A DNA stretch of 64,000 nucleotides from Perognathus longimembris pacificus (taxonomy: Eukaryota; Chordata; Mammalia; Rodentia; Heteromyidae), in the NCBI RefSeq assembly GCF_023159225.1, contig NC_063171.1, positions 13,562,326 to 13,626,325 of the forward strand, read 5' to 3'. The translations under genes and the position numbers were made by a program. The notes under the pieces are model-generated. The model was given only the letters and a program-made list of their open reading frames with translations, had not been told where the DNA came from and did not search any database. Below are positions 48,025 through 59,150 of this stretch, piece by piece. The first letter of the stretch is position 1. Each line of letters opens with the position of its first letter.

Positions 48025-49620
48025 GATAAAGGGGCTGAAACAATAGTTTGGAAGAAAGATACCCTCTTTAACAAATTGTGCTGGAAAAACTGGCTCAACA
48101 CATGCAACAAACTAAAACTAGATCCTTATATATCACCCTGCACCAAAATCAATTCCAAATGGATTAAAGACCTCGAAATCAAAACAGACACCCTGAAAAC
48201 ACTAAAGGAAGGAGCAGGAGAAACACTTGGGCTCCTTGGCGCAGGACGGAACTTCCTTAACAAAGACGCAGAAAGGCTACAAAACAAAGAAAGGTTGGAC
48301 AAATGGGACTGCATCAAACTGCAGAGCTTCTGCACGGCAAAGGACATAGCTCACAAGATAAACAGAAAGCCCACAGACTGGGAGAAGATCTTTACCGGCC
48401 ATTCAATGGACAAAGGCCTCATATCTAAAATATATGCAGAACTAAAAAAATTACCTTCCTCCAAAACAAAACCGCAAAGAACCAATAGCCCACTCATCAA
48501 GTGGGCTAAAGACTTACAAAGAGACTTCTCTGATGAGGAAATGAGAAAGGCCAAGAGACATATGAAAAAGTGCTCTACATCATTGGCCATAAAAGAAATG
48601 CAAATCAAAACAACATTGAGATTCCATCTCACCCCAGTAAGAATGTCATATATCAAGAAAACTAACAATAACAATTGTTGGAGGGGATGTGGCCAAAAGG
48701 GAACCCTACTTCATTGTTGGTGGGAATGTAAACTGGTTCAGCCACTCTGGCAAGCAGTATGGAGATTCCTCAGAAGGCTAAATGTAGAACTCCCCTATGA
48801 CCCAGCAACCCCACTTTTGGGTATCTATCCAAAAAACCACAAACAAAATCACAGTAAAGCCACTAGCACAACAATGTTCATTGCAGCTCAATTTGTCGTA
48901 GCGAGAATCTGGAACCAACCCAGATGCCCCTCAGTAGACGAATGGATCAGGAAAATGTGGTACATATACACAATGGAATTTTATGCCTCTATCAGAAAGA
49001 ATGACATTGCCCCATTTGTAAGAAAATGGAAGGACTTGGAAAAAATTATACTAAGTGAAATGAGCCAGACCCAAAGAAAAATGGACTCTATGGTCTCCCT
49101 TATTGGGAATAATTAGCACAGGTTTAGGCAAGTCACAGCAGAGGATCACAAGAGCCCAATAGCTATACCCTTATGATGACATAAGATGATGCTAAGTGAA
49201 ATGAACTCCATGTTATGGAAACGATTGTTATATCACAGTTGTAACTACTTTCAATGTCCCATGTGTATCTGTAGCTTCTACTATTGATGATGTTCTTGTA
49301 TCACCTTCCTGTGATTGTATCTACACTATCTCTGTAATCTTATCTGAGTATATTGGAAAGTGTGTATACTGGTATTAGAACTAGGAAATTGAAAGGGAAT
49401 ACCAAAATTGAGAGACACAGGGTAAAAAAGAGAAACAACTACAAAAGCAATACTTGCAAAACTGTTTGGTGTAAGTGAACTGAACACCTCAGGGAGGGAA
49501 AGTGTAAGGGGGAGGGGGGGGTATGAGGGACAAGGTAACAAACAGTACAAGAAATGTATCCAATGCCTAACGTATGAAACTGTAACCTCTCTGTACATCA
49601 GTTTTATAATAAAAACTAAA
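48025..49620 (+). mobile_element. 5'-truncated L1 nested in an older L1
   Basis: The open frame starting at 47992 takes its first 11 codons from the host L1 and the rest from this insert. It reads through DKGAETIVWKK to the normal ORF2 end VSLIGNN-stop at 49116, with the cysteine motif CWRGCGQKG and HCWWEC intact. The 3'UTR follows, ending CAGTTTTATAATAAAAAC and an A-rich tail. The flanks AAAAATGGCAGTT (48012-48024) and AAAAGTGGCAGTT (49621-49633) are a 13-bp duplication with one difference. The insert holds only the last 360 or so codons of ORF2, so no endonuclease or RT domain; it cannot move by itself. It is much less decayed than its host, hence younger. Confidence 0.88.
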
Positions 49621-49633
49621 AAAAGTGGCAGTT

Positions 49634-49705
49634 AAAAAAGAAATATTCTCACTGCCTTATATATGAAACTGTAACCCTTCTGTACTTCACTTTGACAATA
49701 AAGGA
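49634..49705 (+). mobile_element. Very short L1 3'UTR insertion
   Basis: Only the last 65-70 bp of an L1 3'UTR (CACTGCCTTATATATGAAACTGTAACC to TTTGACAATAAAGG) plus an A-rich tail, lying between the two halves of the host L1. TAAAAATGGC and TATAAATGGC flank the composite. Confidence 0.65.
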
Positions 49706-50753
49706 AAAATATATAAATGGCCATACTTCAAAAAGCAATTTACAAATTCAATGCAATACCCATCACAATCCCAATAATTTTCTTCAAGGAAGTTGAAAAG
49801 CAATCCTAAAATTCACATGGAAAAATAAAGTACCTTGAATGCCAAAACAGTCCATTGTAGGAAGACCAGTGCTGGAGAAATGTTAATACCAAACCTCAAA
49901 TACTATTACAAAACATTAGTAATAAAATCAGATTGGTACTGGCACAAGAGTGGGCCTGAAGATCAATGAAACAGAATAGAAGACACAGAAATATGTCACA
50001 ACCATATAGCCCCCTAATATTTTGAAAAGGGAGATAAAAACAGTTTGGAAAAGTCGACTTCAACAAATGGTGCTGACAAAAATGGCTCTTCATAAGCAGA
50101 AAACTGAAGCTAGATCCTCATATGTCACCCTGCAAGAAAATCAATTCTAAATGGACCAAAGAACTCAATATAAGACAAGATACTGTAAAAATATTACTGG
50201 AAGTGGTACAGGAGGCAGTAGGCCTTCTGGGCATGGGTAGAAACCTCCTGAGTACAGATCCATAATTATAATAGATCAAAGAAAGACTGGATAAACGGGA
50301 TTGCATCAAACTGAAGAGCTTCTGCATAAGAAAAGACAAAGCCAACAAGATAAGTAGAACTACAGAGAATTTGAGGTTTTTTTTTCTTACTAGCTATATA
50401 CTAGACAAGAGTGTCAAATCTAAGATATGATTCAATCTCAAAACATTGAACTCCGCAAAGTAAGCCCTCAAAAAATTAACAACCCATTTAATAAATGAGC
50501 TAAAGGCTTAAAGAGAGACTTCTTAGAGAAAGACGTAGGAACAGCCAATAGACCAGATGAAGAAATGCTTGATATCACTGTCCAGAAAAGAAATGCAAAT
50601 CAAAACAACATTGAGATTCCACCTCACTCAATAAAAAATGGCCATTATCAAGAAAATTAAAAGATGCTGGCAAGGATGTGCCTAAAAGGGAACACTACTA
50701 CACTACACCGTAAAAATATTCAACCACGCTGGAAAGCAGTGTGGATGTTTCTC
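49706..50753 (+). mobile_element. Host L1, middle piece
   Basis: Plus-strand old ORF2 from ATACTTCAAAAAGCAATTTAC ([11 protein letters not shown] equivalent) through the WDCIKL-SFC region to GGAAAGCAGTGTGGATGTTTCTC. Many stops. Continues at 51147 after a SINE. Confidence 0.8.
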
Positions 50754-50768
50754 AAAAGGCTAAACATA

Positions 50769-50974
50769 TGGGCTTGGAATCTGGCTTAGTCGTAGAGTGA
50801 TTGTATTCATGGAGCCCTAGAATTCATGAAGCCCTGAATTCGATTCCTCAGTACCACAGAAAAAGCCAGAAGTGGCACTGTAGTTCAAGTGTTAGAGTAC
50901 TAGACTTGAGCAAGAGAAGTTCAGGGAGCAGCAACCCAGCCTGGAGTTCAAGCCCCAAGACTGGCCAGAAATGG

Positions 50975-51005
<31 letters not shown>

Positions 51006-51006
51006 G

Positions 51007-51042
<36 letters not shown>

Positions 51043-51047
51043 AGGAG

Positions 51048-51131
<84 letters not shown>
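50769..51131 (+). mobile_element. ID-type dimeric SINE with expanded (GA)n tail
   Basis: Diverged dimeric element 50769-50967, followed by about 158 bp of nearly pure GA (50972-51129). Flanked by AAAAGGCTAAACATA (50754-50768) and AAAAGGCTGAACATA (51132-51146), so the GA tract is inside the insertion and replaced the A tail. Confidence 0.85.
50972..51129 (+). repeat. (GA)n microsatellite
   Basis: Long GA run with GAGG interruptions in its first third; the last 75 bp are uninterrupted. Arg-Glu and Leu-Ser ORFs on either strand are artefacts. Confidence 0.97.
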
Positions 51132-51132
<1 letters not shown>

Positions 51133-51146
51133 AAAGGCTGAACATA

Positions 51147-51715
51147 GCGATCCCTATGATCCAGTATCCCACTCTTAGGCATTCGTCCAATAGACTACAA
51201 ACACCACCACACTAAACTGACTGATACAAGCTTGTCCATTAAAGCATTGTATACCATAGACAAGATGTGGAATTGACATAGATGACCCTCAGTGGATAAA
51301 TGGATCAAGAAAATGTGGTATGTCTACACAGTGGAATTCTACTCCATCAGAAATAAGAATGTTGTATATTTGTACACAAATGGAAAGACTTGGAAAAAAT
51401 CATGTTAAGTGATGTAAAGCAGTGACAAATGAACAAAAGTTGCAAAGTTTTCCTCATTTGTATTAACTAGAACTTTTCTATATATCTACAAGTAAACACA
51501 CTAAAGGATTTACAAAGTGCACGGCGACATGTCAAATTGTATGTATCTCTATCACACTGCGAGACCAAAGGAGGATATCCATCTGAGTGAATCACAACAG
51601 CTAAATACCTGTGTGCATGTGATCATATACAGTACAAGAAATGTAATCCAATGTCTAACGTATGAAACTGTAACATCTCTGTACATCAGTTTGACAATAA
51701 CAATAAAATAAAATA
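51147..51715 (+). mobile_element. Host L1, right piece with 3'UTR
   Basis: Continues ORF2 (CCCTATGATCCAGTATCCCACTC, AAATGTGGTATGTCTACACAGTGGAATTCTA) and 3'UTR ending TCAGTTTGACAATAACAATAAAATAAAATAAAAAA. Confidence 0.8.
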
Positions 51716-51719
51716 AAAA

Positions 51720-52075
51720 AAACAATATCTTACGAAATGAAATCCAAGAAAGGAAACGAGATTTTTTTTGTTGTTTTTTGTATTTGCTGCTTCTGTGTTG
51801 TCTGCTTTTCCTTTTGTCTTGTTTGTTAGCTTGTCTTTGTGGGGGTAACGGGGGTCACAGAGAAGGTGTAATAAAGGATGAACTAATACAATATTACTAA
51901 CTATACATTGTGGAAAACAAATTGTTTATCTTGTGGTTTGAGACAGGAGAGAAAAACTCGGAGAGAATAAGGGAAGGGTAGACATGGTTCATTAAGAATT
52001 GTACTCATAACCTGAGTCACATAAGTGCAATCTATCTGTATATCACCTCTACAATAACAATAAAATATTGAAGCC
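51720..52075 (+). mobile_element. L1 3'UTR fragment of another subgroup
   Basis: 3'UTR resembling 3500-3712 (AACCTGAGTCACATAAGTGCAATCTATCTGTATATCACC). Ends CAATAACAATAAAAT. Confidence 0.65.
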
Positions 52076-52079
52076 TCCC

Positions 52080-54784
52080 AAAATAACTTAGACATTTAAT
52101 AATTTATGAATTTCAGTAACTGAAATTTGGATCTGGAAAATAAGCACCATACATCAAACATTTGCCTTACCTATTACAACAAAGATATTAAAATAAGGCA
52201 ATCATATGAATTATGTAATTTACACTGTAGAGTTACATTGACTGGCTTTATTTGAGAGGAAGATTTTTACACACATGGATTAGTGATTTCTTAAAGAAGA
52301 ACCATGAACAATGTATGTATTGCCTTTATCAGGCTACTAGTAATGCTAAGTCACTATTCTCTTTCATATTTTCATATTTATGAGATATAAAATCCACTAC
52401 AAAATCCTTTTGGCAAGTCCAGGTTCCTGTGGTGAAATTGCAATTATCTGAACTTCTTGGGATTTAAAAAAAAAATTTCTTTACTTAATAGGAGACTGAA
52501 ATAAAAATACAAAAAGATAGGAAACTAGCATTCACTTTTTGAAAATATGTTCAAGAGTCTAAACAGGAATTATGTACTAAATCCTCTCAAAGAATTAAGA
52601 CAAAGATACTACCACCCGGTTTTGAAGTGATGATTTTAGGAGCATGAATAACTTCATCAGAATCTTAAATACTTTTAAGTAGAGAAATGGCTTACTACTT
52701 GGTTTGTCCTCAAGATACACACAATTACAAAACCATACTGTTTACTTCTTATTGGTTCCCTCAAAAAATTGTTAGAATAAACTAGGAAAATTTAAACAGG
52801 TAGTACAATTACTAACAGCAAAGTATACTAAGATATATATATATATATATATAATATATATATATCTCCAATTTTCTAACACACATATTTTTCCTTAAAG
52901 CTAGAAGACTATACAATTGGTCATACAGAATATTAGTGCTGTGAAACTAAAGGGAATAATTAGACACCTGCATAGATAGAAGATTATCGCACTTCTCTGT
53001 GTTATTTTAGGCCACCATTTCCCTATATACATTTCTGCCTGATTCTGAAAGTCTATGTGTCTCGGAACATGTCATTGCATGATTTTTAAAACAGTGATCA
53101 CACCCTCTTACTAGGCATCATTTCCACCTGTGTAAGGGACTGTATAATATTGAGAAATATTTTTAAGTCATATTGCTTTTAATTCACTTTTTAAAAACTA
53201 GCATATTCTCTCTCACGCTTGCTCTCTCTCTCTCTCTCTTTCTATTTAGGGTAATATATAATTCATTCAGAGTTTTCTGAGGAAGAAATTAAGATTGTGA
53301 AATATTTTCCTAGAAGAAGATATAGAAACAGAATTTAGAGGAAAGCATTGGGTATATATTTCCTCTATACACGAATAAAACACTAAAGGTTAATGAATTT
53401 GTAAAAGATATAGAAGACAGATTTTGTCCCTCAAAAGTAAGACAAAATTACGAAAATTACTAGAAGTATGTGGGTGTGCAAAGCATTGATTTATTCAGCT
53501 CTAAAACAACGTGAGTAAAAGACAATTTCATATTAACAGCTTTTGAGTTCTAACTATTTCAGTTTTAAACCCTACACATATATACAATTTTTTTTGCTTT
53601 GGAGTTCTTCTCTGAAGAGATATACGGTATTGATTTCATTTGAGCAAACTGAGTCTTAAATTTATATTCAAGTTCATTTAATTACTAAATTGAAGTCAGC
53701 ATTACAACATATGTTCTATGGTAAAAGCTGGACCATTTATATCTAAAGTATGATAACTAATTTTATATTTCATTTTCTTCTAAGACTTCATAATCCATTG
53801 AAAGAATCTCTTCTATTGGTTTAATTATCTTTTCTGTTCAGTGACATGAAGTTTCTCAATTAATATTTCCATATTTGCAGTAATGAGAAAATCACTATTA
53901 TTCAAAGGCAGATCTAATACAAAAAGATGAATATCTTCATGTAATTAGATGGCCTCCTTGAATCTCCAGAAGGCAAAACTAATGCACACCTAGTCAATTT
54001 TGCCAATGTTTTGAACTTAATATATGAATATGTAAAAGCAATATTACCTTTTACTTATTTTCTCAAAAACTATAAGTTTCTTTTCAATTACAGGAGCCTG
54101 CACACAACTTGTACATGCAGCAGGGTTTTATTTGCAAACTGTTTCAAATATGTTATGCCCCCTCCATTCTTGGCACCCACATCTCAATAGGGTCTTACAA
54201 TTTCACTTGAGCTATACCACAGGTCATAAACTTTGCAGTTGCTTAAGGAAGATCCTATGATGAATTAAGATGTTGGTAACATGGTCCAATATAGAAAGAG
54301 ATTTGGAACATTCCCTTTTGACATTTTCCTAAATTTTTGTAATCATATCCTAAATTGAAAGACATTACAAAGAATGTCCATATCCCCATTTGTAACCACA
54401 GACTATGTAAGATGTATTTTCTTTACTGATATTCCTACTCACAAATTGACTGCAAAATGAAGCTTGTTGACTATGCTTTTATTTTTCTTAGGGTATATTT
54501 TCATAATTGATTTGAATTCTGTACTTTTTTTCTTAAATCAATAACAATAACAGTTTTATGAACTTGGTATTGAATTTCTATCATTTAATATTTTGTAGAT
54601 GTCTTTTCTCTAGCTGATGGATGTTTAGTTTATAGATTTAATTTCTTAAAATGTTTTCAGTTCTGAAGCACCATAATGAGATCTAATCAAAGCAGCCTTT
54701 ATTCCAAAACTCTTCCATCCCAATTCCTTTCTTACTCTACAGGTAAATGTATATATAAAGATCATTTTAAACTTTCCAACTTTG
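52080..54784. other. AT-rich intronic DNA with small microsatellites
   Basis: (TA)n at 52832-52864 and (CT)n at 53208-53240; otherwise nothing recognised. Confidence 0.6.
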
Positions 54785-54787
54785 GTG

Positions 54788-54789
<2 letters not shown>

Positions 54790-54849
<60 letters not shown>
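54790..54849 (+). repeat. (TC)n microsatellite
   Basis: About 28 CT units; the Arg-Glu ORF on the minus strand is an artefact. Confidence 0.95.
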
Positions 54850-54850
<1 letters not shown>

Positions 54851-57630
54851 AACACCCTTTCTTTCTAGATTGGTCCATGCTTTCAACATCCTATTTAATC
54901 CAATAATTTTTCATCATTAGTTGGAAAGTTCACAACCTGTGGTATGGCTCAAATGAAATTCTAGATGATGACTCAGCAGTTTCAAGAAGATACTTTATTT
55001 ATGTTCTGTGTGTGTATGTATATGTGTAAATGTATATATATATCCATATGAATATATATGTGTGTGTCATTTTCCTTTCTTAGCAAACTGTGACATATTT
55101 TACTCCCCTTTCTTTTAACCATTCTAGTTCCTGAATTACTCCCATTATGTAATTATAGCTACACAGTGCCTTCCCATACAATTAGAATATGCTTTTTTTT
55201 ACTATTCCTAGGTATTTGTGCTATTTTCAATGTTTTTCTCCACAATAGATGTGTTTTTTTTTTGGTATCAATTGTTCCCTAAACTCAGTATTTAGCCCAC
55301 GCTGGTTTTGAACTTAACCTTTTTCTTAAGCCTCTAGGGTGCTGGAATCACCTGTAGAGTTGCCATGTGATTTGCTCAGAATTAAGACATGACATCTCAA
55401 ATGAACAATTTCTCAGCTGATTATTGAATTGCATTGTCATATTTGCTTATATGTCTTTTTTAGATCATTTTGCACTAACACTAGCAATATATCTGAAATT
55501 TTGTTGATATTTAGTTTTTCAATTGCTTTCCTCAGAGTCATATAATTTGAAATTTGGGGAAACTGTTGTAGCATAGTAATATTTTAATACATTGTGAATT
55601 TTTAATTCTCAAACTAAAGCTTAGTCTACAAACCTATAAGGACTATGTTTTAAAATCTTTTGTTACTTGAGCACTTTTTAGTATCACTTTCTGTTTATCT
55701 GTTTGAATCCTATATTTCTTTTCCTTGAATTTAGGGAGAATTAACTCTTAGAAAGCTAAAAAATAAACCCTGACTGTTACATAAGTTGAAAATATATTTC
55801 CTAATGTATAAATATTCATGTTTCTAAGCTATTCAGCTTTAATTCTATATAAATAACACTATTTTTCTAATGATTATTCAGGTATCAATGTCTGTGAAAA
55901 TCTTAACTTTGTCCAGTGGGTTAATATTCCAGCCTAATTTTATAATTCATTTTTGTTATTTTATGGTGTCTTTATCTTTCATGTGACTATTTTTTCATGT
56001 ATTAATTCTACAGAGCCTTAATTGTATCGACTTACAATATGTATTCAGAAGTAGTGAGATGATTTTATTCTTCTTTATTCTTAGGAATGTGCTGATCTTT
56101 TCAAAGATGAAGCTATTTCTCCCCATTTAACATTTATAATTTACACAACTAGATAAAGGAAATAATAAACAACCTTTAATTCTTTTAATCAGTTTACATT
56201 ATCATTATACGTCTACACAAAGTAATTGGACATCCAATACTGACAGTATGTGGACACATGCAATCTCCTTAAGTCTATTTTGGTGAATTTTCAGGTTTGC
56301 TTTTAAAACATTTGCTTTTATGACATTTCTCCTATTTGTTAAAATTATACTTTTAAATAGATTGTGTTTGTTTGTAATTAGTTAACATTCTTATGTTTTA
56401 TACTTAGTTATCTGTAATATACTTAATTATTAATATTTTCGTTCCTGTGTCCTACCTGAGTTCTGCTACTGAGTGCAATAGTATATTGATTGATTATCTT
56501 CAGTGTTCACATTTATATAGTGGTAAGAAGAAGAGTATATTAAGCACCTTTTTCTTCTAACACTATTACTCTAATTCACATTATATTTTATGTTTTCCTT
56601 TTGGTATATTTATTATCATATAGAATAAGAATATAAACTATAGTGTGTCCAATTCATATTATAATTATAATGTCTCCTGACTGAGAAGTAGAAGCATGGC
56701 TATACCTGAGGATCATTTATTTTATACCTGTAAGGAATCCTGTACTGGCTCCCAATCTATTGTCTCCTAATTTCTTGGGAATAGTTATAATTACCTATTT
56801 TATTCCTTTCATGTATTTATGGTGATGAAGATCTAATGGTAGATATACTATATTTTGGATTTATTATTGGCTTTCTAATATTGAAAAACACTTGAATTAC
56901 TACAGTTATTCTGTTGCCATTATGAGGCATGTGTAACGAATTTACTACTTACTATTAGGTTCTTCTTGCTACAAATTTTCATATTGTGTACTTTTGCAAT
57001 ATTAAAATATGTATGCTAATTTTACATTCAGTTAATAAATATTAAATTGGAATTTTTCTTTCTTTCATATATTCTGGAGACATTTTCAGGAGTTCAGGAT
57101 GGTTTAAACCATAAAAATTGCCAGAATTCCAGTCAAAATTTCCTCTCATTGTGTTGTATGTGCCAAGCTATGCTGTTCTGTATTGTTCAGTGCATTATGT
57201 GTGTATGCATGCACATGTGTGTATACTCTGTCAAGCCTAAAGTTATTTACAAAATGTTTTGCAAGGTAATTATTTTATGTTTTAAATTTCTGTTTTATTA
57301 TATGCTTACTCTTCTTTTTCCTTATTTTTCTTTCTCTGAATTTGACAGTATTTTGTATGCATTTTTGAATCAATTCTCCTATAAAGTGCTACTTTGAAAT
57401 GAATTTGCAATTTATAACCTTCTAAAAGGTCTTTAATGTGAGTTTTTAATTCTTTATTTCCTTTATTTTTTTCATAGCTCTTTGGTCTAGATTTATCACT
57501 TTGTCTCACTTTTATGATCTACATAGCAATTATTAGTGTTATTAATATTTCTCCTATGTTTCCTTAGCTGAATCTGTTAGATAATGTCATAATATTTTTC
57601 TTGAAATTTAGTAATTTTGTCCCCATTTAA

Positions 57631-57667
<37 letters not shown>

Positions 57668-57919
57668 CACACACACATTTTTCCATCTGGAATTTAATTT
57701 TTTCTCATACCGTGCTTCAGTTTTATTATAATACAGTGAATGAAACGTTTCTTTTTCAAGTTAAAAAATATAAATCTTTGTAAGAAAATATACTATCCCT
57801 TACCATTAGTATGCGCCACTACTTAGGTTTATTTCATCATATTCTAAGCATCACCACCTGCACATCCTTGAAAAAGTTTCAGATGTAAAACGGGGTAATT
57901 TATAATATCATCTCTGTAG
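54850..57919. other. AT-rich intronic DNA before the second exon
   Basis: Holds a decayed minus-strand B1-like piece at about 55255-55360 (TTAGCCCACGCTGGTTTTGAACTT, CTCTAGGGTGCTGGAATCACC) and a (CT)n(CA)n tract at 57633-57677. No other exon seen. Confidence 0.55.
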
Positions 57920-58110
57920 GAGAGGAGTCACTCACAATTTTTGTGGACAAGCGGAAGCTGAGCAAGCGATCTGAAGGGCCTGATTCCAGCACCAACAGCT
58001 CCTCCGTTACTCTGGAGACTCTCCACCAACTTGCAGCCTCCTATTTCATCGACAGGGACAGCACCCTGCGGAGGCTTCACCACATACAGATTGCATCCAC
58101 TGCCATCAAG
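57920..58110 (+). CDS. BRINP3: BRINP3 internal coding exon (MACPF domain, second of two in window)
   Basis: This exon encodes about 63 residues: EESLTIFVDKRKLSKR, a Ser/Thr/Asn-rich variable stretch, then ETLHQLAASYFIDRDSTLRRLHHIQIASTAIK. The last part is nearly invariant in BRINP proteins. The acceptor is CTCTGTAG ending at 57919 and the donor is GTAGGA at 58111. Entry phase 1 matches the exit phase of the exon at 34824-35014, so joining them rebuilds an uninterrupted GGEESL junction, which independently supports both boundaries. Exit phase is 0, after a Lys codon. The next family residues (VTETRTGPLGC) are not seen in the remaining 5.9 kb, so the downstream intron runs past the window. The variable stretch differs a little from the human protein as I recall it, as expected for an ortholog. 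Like its partner exon it is 191 bp long. Confidence 0.95.
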
Positions 58111-58654
58111 GTAGGAACGGGTTCATCCTGACACTGTCTCCTTCCTTTCTCTCTTGTTCCTAAAGTGTGTTTCCTTGTATTGGCTTGACACAGTGACTGA
58201 AAGATCTATAATAGCATATCTTGCATTTCCATTTAGTTGGGATTTACAAAACATTTAAGGTCAGACTGTATGTAGTTTGATAAAGACTTTACACTTAATA
58301 ATTGAGTTGTGTTTTTTTGTGGCTAAATGTTTGAAGTAGACTCAAGTTACAAGTTGATTGTAGGGTAACACAGGTTCCTTCATGGATATATCTTTGCCAT
58401 CTTAGCATTGGTTTCTTTTGGTAAATCTTAACCTATCAAAATATATTCAATGGATGTAAGAAAAAGGTTTTATTAGGCTAAATGTGGACAAACTATCACT
58501 GCACAGTTCTGGTTTGAAAAATATATCTTCCTCAATGTCTTAAGATATGTGCAAATTGTACCCTCTTCTGACTTTTCTTCCTCTTTGTCATTTATTTCTA
58601 GTTTACACTCCTCCTCCTCCTCTTCTTTTTCATCAATACTCTGGTTTGAATCCA
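58111..58654. other. BRINP3 downstream intron, no recognised feature
   Basis: Starts with the donor GTAGGA. CTCCTC-rich run at 58608-58628 only. Confidence 0.55.
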
Positions 58655-58912
58655 GTGCTTCACATTTCTAGCCAGGAACTCTTTACCTCCTGAGCATTTC
58701 CCTCAGCCTTTTTTAGGCTTTAGCTTTATTTTGTTTTTGTTTGTTTGTTTTTGTTTTACAGATAAAATCTTGTTTCATAATATGATGTCTTACTTGTGCT
58801 TTACATGTAGTTGAGTAATACATGAACCCCAAACCACTCATATTGCTTTTTCAGATGGGGCCTTGTTAATATATTTGCACTGGATGGCCTTAAAACATGA
58901 TCCTCTTCCAGG
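58655..58912 (-). mobile_element. Degraded B1-ID composite SINE
   Basis: Minus-strand ID-like part (TGGTTTGAATCCAGTGC) and a B1-like part (CACTGGATGGCCTTAAAACATGATCCTC), separated by a GTTT-rich stretch. Confidence 0.45.
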
Positions 58913-59150
58913 TGCTGGTGTCTCATACCTGTAATCCTAGCTACTCAGGAGGCAGAGATCTGAGGATCATGGTGCATACCAGTCCTGGCAGGAAAGTCTG
59001 TTAACACTCTTAACTCCAATTCTGTATGATAGAGCCAGATGTTATGGAGCTGTGGCACAAATGGTAGAGTGATAGATAGCCTTGAGCTAAAGAGCTCAGG
59101 GAAAGCACCTAGCCACTGAGTTCAAGTGTTAGTACATGTATAACATAAAT
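58913..59150 (+). mobile_element. B1-ID composite SINE
   Basis: B1/7SL-type left half (GGTGTCTCATACCTGTAATCC, TAGCTACTCAGGAGGCAGAG) and ID-type right half (TAGCCTTGAGCTAAAGAGCTCAGG, GAGTTCAAGTG). AT-rich tail. Confidence 0.75.

Larger units (their letters stand above)
35015..57919 (+). other. BRINP3: BRINP3 intron between the two exons
   Basis: This is a phase-1 GT-AG intron of 22,905 bp bounded by two frame-compatible exons. It holds a GOLT1B retropseudogene, a minus-strand L1 near 40.6-41.5 kb, a nested block of plus-strand L1 copies at 47.0-52.1 kb, several SINEs and microsatellites. I found no additional conserved exon in it. Confidence 0.85.

Noticed and set aside
50801..51178. ORFs rich in Arg-Glu or Leu-Ser
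   Set aside because: Translation of the (GA)n tract and SINE.
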